In this document: positions 61,011-64,000 of the stretch, piece by piece
Numbering within the stretch: position 1 is the first letter of the stretch
How the letters are laid out: each line of letters begins with the position of its first letter
Source: Fimbriimonadaceae bacterium
GTDB taxonomy: Bacteria > Armatimonadota > Fimbriimonadia > Fimbriimonadales > Fimbriimonadaceae
NCBI GenBank assembly: GCA_019638775.1
Contig: JAHBTD010000003.1
Location: 62,001-126,000, forward strand
Reading direction: 5' to 3'
Length of the DNA: 64,000 bases
Made by a program: the position numbers and the translations under genes
Notes under the pieces: generated by a model
Databases searched by the model: none
What the model saw: only the letters and a program-made list of their open reading frames with translations
What the model was told of the DNA's origin: nothing

Positions 61011-61094
61011 CACCCAACCGTCGGATTTTAGATTTTGGATTGTTTTTTTGGAGATGCTGTGAAGCTGTCAACGCCTCCGTATTAGGCGCTGAGA

Positions 61095-61826
61095 TCAAGT
61101 CTTGATCGCTGTATAGTGCAGCCTGTCGCTGTTTTTTCGTGGCTTTTCGAGTGTATACGAATGGTACGCCTGCACCTTTTCGAAGCCCGCTTCGTATAGC
61201 ATGCCCCTAAGCTCAGCGTCGCTGTAGGCTCGCTGGATGTGAGTCTCATAATACGGCTCACCCTGATACCAAAAGGTCATGTCTACCTTCACAATCTTTG
61301 TGACTTTGTCGTACTGAGATTTCCAGTCATACCGAACTTTTGCCCTCTTGCTAAGCTCGCGCTGATCGAACATGTTCTCCGTGAATGCAAATTCCGTATT
61401 GACATCGAAGATGAACGATCCGCCGGGTCGGATGTGCTTCCCGACTTGGATGATGGCTTTGCGCAGCTGCACCGGATCGTAAATGTAATTGAGACTGTCG
61501 AAGAACGAGAATGCGGCATCGTACTGCTTGCCCATGTCGGCAACTGCCGCGTCCATAACTTCGTATCGAATGTTGAGGCCTTTGTGCGCGGCTTTGCGTC
61601 GAGCTTGCTCAATCATCTCGGCGCTCAGGTCAAAGCCTTCAAGCTGGAAGTTCTCGTTCGTGAGCATTTCGCACAGCGTTCCTGTGCCGCAACAAACATC
61701 AAGCATCCGTTTTGGCTTGACGTCCTGGATGCTCAGCAGGAGGAGATAATAGCCCACCCACATCCGATACGGAACCTGCCGCATCAGATCGTCATAGAAC
61801 GGCGCTACAGGCCCGAAACTCGCCAC
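61095..61826 (-). CDS. class I SAM-dependent methyltransferase
   Basis: 243 residues. Motif I MLDVCCGTGTLCEML, motif II YEVMDAAVADM, motif III ..GGSFIFDVNTE. The opening ASFGPVAPFYDDLM is typical of small-molecule methyltransferases of the Methyltransf_25 group. Substrate unknown. GTG start six bases after TAGCTT. Confidence 0.9.
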   Translation of the reverse strand: MASFGPVAPFYDDLMRQVPYRMWVGYYLLLLSIQDVKPKRMLDVCCGTGTLCEMLTNENFQLEGFDLSAEMIEQARRKAAHKGLNIRYEVMDAAVADMGKQYDAAFSFFDSLNYIYDPVQLRKAIIQVGKHIRPGGSFIFDVNTEFAFTENMFDQRELSKRAKVRYDWKSQYDKVTKIVKVDMTFWYQGEPYYETHIQRAYSDAELRGMLYEAGFEKVQAYHSYTLEKPRKNSDRLHYTAIKT

Positions 61827-61832
61827 GAATAA

Positions 61833-61838
61833 AAGCTA
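61833..61838 (-). promoter_or_regulatory. -10 box TAGCTT of the methyltransferase, leaderless GTG
   Basis: On the minus strand TAGCTT, TTATTC, GTG at 61826. Confidence 0.5.
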
Positions 61839-61846
61839 CCCCAGGT

Positions 61847-63517
61847 TCAGAGCTTGCTTAGGTCTGGTCGCCTGCTCAGGAACCCGGCTTTATCCTGAAA
61901 AACCTTGGTGATTGCACACAGCATGTCTTCCTGATACAACCTTCCCACGAAGCTGCGACTCACCGAAATGCCTTTGCCGTCATCTCCGAATGGGATGAGG
62001 ATTTGCGGATGTCCAGTGTAGTTGGTTTGAATGAGGTTTTGACCTATGCCGGTTCCCATGACGGCGTCGAAATCTCCGAACTCTTGGTCGAACTGGTCCA
62101 TAAACATCCGTCGCAAGCGTTGGGCCTGCACATACTCGACCGCCGGAACATAACGTGCCGCTCTGAAGATGCCGGGCCATGCCGAGTCTTTCAGGTCATA
62201 GATCCTTTGCGAGCGCGTCAGCTCGTCGAATGCGCTGGCGCACTCAACGTTGATGATCATGTCGATTCCTGGCCCCATTGCCGTGATCGAGACAGGCTTG
62301 GGATCGAATCCGCACTCGCGCAGAATCTTGATCGCGGCATCGTTCTCGTCAAGGGGGTTGGGCTTCCCATCGCTGCCTTTGCGAGATAGGACGCCAAGCT
62401 TGACCTTTTTGGGATCGATGGTTTTGGGCCAGGAATACGGGCGATCTACGGCAGAAGGGTCATTCGGATCGGAGCCGGCGATCGCGCCGAGGACAAGGGC
62501 ACAGTCCTCGACCTCTCGGCATATCGGGCCAACCTTGTCCATGGTCCAGCTCAAAGCCATGCCTCCGGCTCGGCTGACGCGACCATAGCTCGGGCGCAGG
62601 CCGGTTACCCGGCACTCGTTCGATGGGCTCAAGATACTGCCGTAAGTTTCGGTTCCTATAGAGAAGGCGACCAGCCCAGCTGCGGTCGAAGACGCAGACC
62701 CGGCGCTCGAACCGCTGGAGCCTCGAGCCGGATTCCACGGGTTTTTGGTCTTGCCACCGAACCATACATCGTTCATTGCGAGTGCGCCGAGACTCGACTT
62801 CATGATGAGAATAGCTCCTGCCTTTTCCAGCCGGTTCACGACCTCCGCATCGTAATCAAACTTCTGGTCTTTGTAGGGTCCGGCTCCCCATGTTGTGAGG
62901 TCGCCTTTGGTGGCGAAGAGGTCTTTGAGGGCGTAAGGAAGTCCGTGCAAGGGGCCACGGTATTTTCCGGCTTTGATCTCCGCCTCGGCTTGTTTGGCAG
63001 ATGCCCTGGCACGGTCTTCGAGGAGCGAGATGACGTTGAGGAGCTTTGGCCCGTACTCTTTCAGTCTGGCGAGGTAAATCTCGGTGAGCCTAACTGGTGA
63101 AAGCTGTTTGGTGCGGACGAGTTCTCCCAACTCGCGCACCGAAGAAAAGGCGATGTCTTCGTCGGACATGGACTTGAGATCGAGCTTCTTCGCCCGGGTT
63201 GGCTTTGCGCTGATCTTCGCTCCGGCTTGTGTGCCACCACCGAGAGGCGTTTGGATGAGAGCCGGTTCAACGGTGTACGGAATCTCCGTTCGGCGCATTG
63301 CATTCATGCTTGCACGAGCCCGTCTTACATCATTTAGGATCGACTGGCGCTCCTCGTCGGTGAACGTAATGCCGATCATTTTTTCGTAGACTTTGAGATC
63401 ATCGACGGTGATGTCGGTTGGGTTTGGAGTCTGGTTCTCTTGTGTTGCAGGCATAGCCGCCGACGTAGCGGCGAGCAACGAAGAGATTAGAAACTCTTTG
63501 CGGGTTAGTAAATCCAT
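61847..63517 (-). CDS. amidase-signature enzyme, exported
   Basis: 556 residues. Catalytic triad Ser-cis-Ser-Lys: Lys in LPYALKDLFATKG, serines in RGSSGSSAGSASSTAAGLVAFSIGTETYGS. Homologous to GatA but longer at the N terminus: MDLLTRKEFLISSLLAATSAAM looks like a Tat-type signal (TRKEFLI; the second Arg is Lys), and residues 35-150 are extra. Probably hydrolyses amides outside the cytoplasm, not part of GatCAB. GAGG four bases before the ATG; the upstream frame to 63574 is not supported. Confidence 0.88.
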   Translation of the reverse strand: MDLLTRKEFLISSLLAATSAAMPATQENQTPNPTDITVDDLKVYEKMIGITFTDEERQSILNDVRRARASMNAMRRTEIPYTVEPALIQTPLGGGTQAGAKISAKPTRAKKLDLKSMSDEDIAFSSVRELGELVRTKQLSPVRLTEIYLARLKEYGPKLLNVISLLEDRARASAKQAEAEIKAGKYRGPLHGLPYALKDLFATKGDLTTWGAGPYKDQKFDYDAEVVNRLEKAGAILIMKSSLGALAMNDVWFGGKTKNPWNPARGSSGSSAGSASSTAAGLVAFSIGTETYGSILSPSNECRVTGLRPSYGRVSRAGGMALSWTMDKVGPICREVEDCALVLGAIAGSDPNDPSAVDRPYSWPKTIDPKKVKLGVLSRKGSDGKPNPLDENDAAIKILRECGFDPKPVSITAMGPGIDMIINVECASAFDELTRSQRIYDLKDSAWPGIFRAARYVPAVEYVQAQRLRRMFMDQFDQEFGDFDAVMGTGIGQNLIQTNYTGHPQILIPFGDDGKGISVSRSFVGRLYQEDMLCAITKVFQDKAGFLSRRPDLSKL

Positions 63518-63596
63518 AGGGCCCTCAGACAATCCAGGGTTTACCCGCTTTCGACCTGGTGATTGCACGGGCAACGAAATTTAGCCAACGCCCGAG

Positions 63597-63602
63597 TACC
63601 AT
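63597..63602 (+). promoter_or_regulatory. -10 box TACCAT of the glycosyltransferase, leaderless
   Basis: TACCAT, GGTCGCT, ATG at 63610: a seven-base gap. An ATG at 63601 overlaps the box and is therefore less likely. Confidence 0.5.
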
Positions 63603-63609
63603 GGTCGCT

Positions 63610-64000
63610 ATGTGGTTGGCGTGGGCGCTTGCGGTTGTTTATGCCTATTTGCTTGGCATAGCCGCGACAAACCGGCTCTTGATGCGCAAGCCAGGACAAT
63701 CTCCTACCATCGAACCCCGATTTTCCGTCCTCATCCCTGCACGTAACGAAGAGGCTAACCTTCGGCGACTGTTGCCACGACTGATCGAGCAGGGCGTTTC
63801 CGTATACGTTTTTGACGATGAATCAGAGGATGAAACGGCGAGGGTAGCTCGTGAGCTTGGCGCCAAAGTGATTCAGCCTCGCGAGCCGCTGCCCGAAGGC
63901 TGGACCGGCAAAAACCGAGCTTGCCATGAGTTAGCTAAAGTCGCCGCCGAGGATAGTCCGTTTGAGTGGTTCCTTTTTCTGGATGCCGATACGTTGCCGC
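63610..64000 (+). CDS. family 2 glycosyltransferase (3' end outside window)
   Basis: First 130 residues. One N-terminal helix (MWLAWALAVVYAYLLGIAAT), then FSVLIPARNEEANLRRLLP, VYVFDDESEDETARVARELGA and WFLFLDADTLP with the DAD metal motif. PLPEGWTGKNRACHELA is the block shared with HpnB- and CrtQ-type glycosyltransferases that act on hopanoids and carotenoids, so a lipid acceptor is likely but not proved. Confidence 0.85.
   Translation, partial: MWLAWALAVVYAYLLGIAATNRLLMRKPGQSPTIEPRFSVLIPARNEEANLRRLLPRLIEQGVSVYVFDDESEDETARVARELGAKVIQPREPLPEGWTGKNRACHELAKVAAEDSPFEWFLFLDADTLP

Noticed and set aside
1-64000. tRNA, rRNA, CRISPR array or transposon
   Set aside because: I looked for TpsiC-like GGTTCGAAT patterns in gaps, evenly spaced repeats and transposase motifs and saw none. 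The gaps are too short for most RNA genes.

Overview
The window is a dense stretch of a bacterial chromosome (about 58 protein genes; I see no rRNA, tRNA, CRISPR array or transposase). The organism has an outer membrane: fabZ-lpxA-lpxB for lipid A, a PilQ secretin operon, many signal peptides and a PEP-CTERM protein. This gene content, the moderately high GC, a Deinococcus-like promoter habit (a TANNNT box 4-10 bases before the start codon with no Shine-Dalgarno) and a substrate-binding-protein/permease fusion suggest Armatimonadota (Fimbriimonadia-like). That placement is inference; no rRNA is present to prove it.

Layout. 1-1.25 kb: an AT-richer type II restriction-modification pair (beta-class methyltransferase, BglII/BstYI-like nuclease). 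1.3-10.2 kb: polA, a tricorn-like protease with a secreted partner, rfbA, pheS. 10.2-15.9 kb: PLP desulfhydrase/deaminase, two small membrane proteins, a fused E1 alpha/beta 2-oxoacid dehydrogenase, a Ycf46-like AAA ATPase. 16-19.6 kb (minus): pyrR-pyrB-pyrC plus a TPR lipoprotein. 19.9-26.8 kb (plus): ExeA-like ATPase, excisionase-type HTH protein, then pilM-N-O, a PilP/GspC-like protein and pilQ, closed by a clear terminator. 26.9-32.3 kb: DUF1579 protein, hisI, prfA, a ParE toxin with a 59-codon antitoxin, then fabZ-lpxA-lpxB. 32.4-38.3 kb: an ABC sugar-type fusion (MalE+MalF in one chain), a GT-C-like membrane protein, pheT. 38.4-45.2 kb: CBS-GGDEF protein, DnaA-like ATPase, tetraheme cytochrome with DUF1573 partner, a small membrane protein, PEP-CTERM protein. 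45.4-50.3 kb: rpsF-ssb-SIS isomerase, hslU, lysozyme-like secreted protein. 50.2-56.4 kb: MPG glycosylase, asnS, ABC exporter with CTG start, FecE-like ATPase, plsC, purN. 56.5-64 kb: TfoX-N, VOC and DinB proteins, TrmB regulator, DPP-IV-like peptidase, methyltransferase, amidase, start of a family 2 glycosyltransferase.

Most notable. (1) LpxB carries a complete acyl-carrier-protein-like domain, with the DSL phosphopantetheine site, inserted in frame between its first helix and second strand. (2) About nineteen genes have the same start architecture, TANNNT (or CAAAAT/TATAAC) followed by 4-10 bases and the start codon, implying widespread leaderless transcription; this rule also chooses between competing starts. 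(3) Several intergenic gaps hold degenerate word-like inverted repeats at gene ends. (4) The SBP-permease fusion, the CTG-started exporter with a helical-repeat periplasmic loop, the DnaA-like gene beside paired DnaA-box-like sites, and the short PheT are further oddities.
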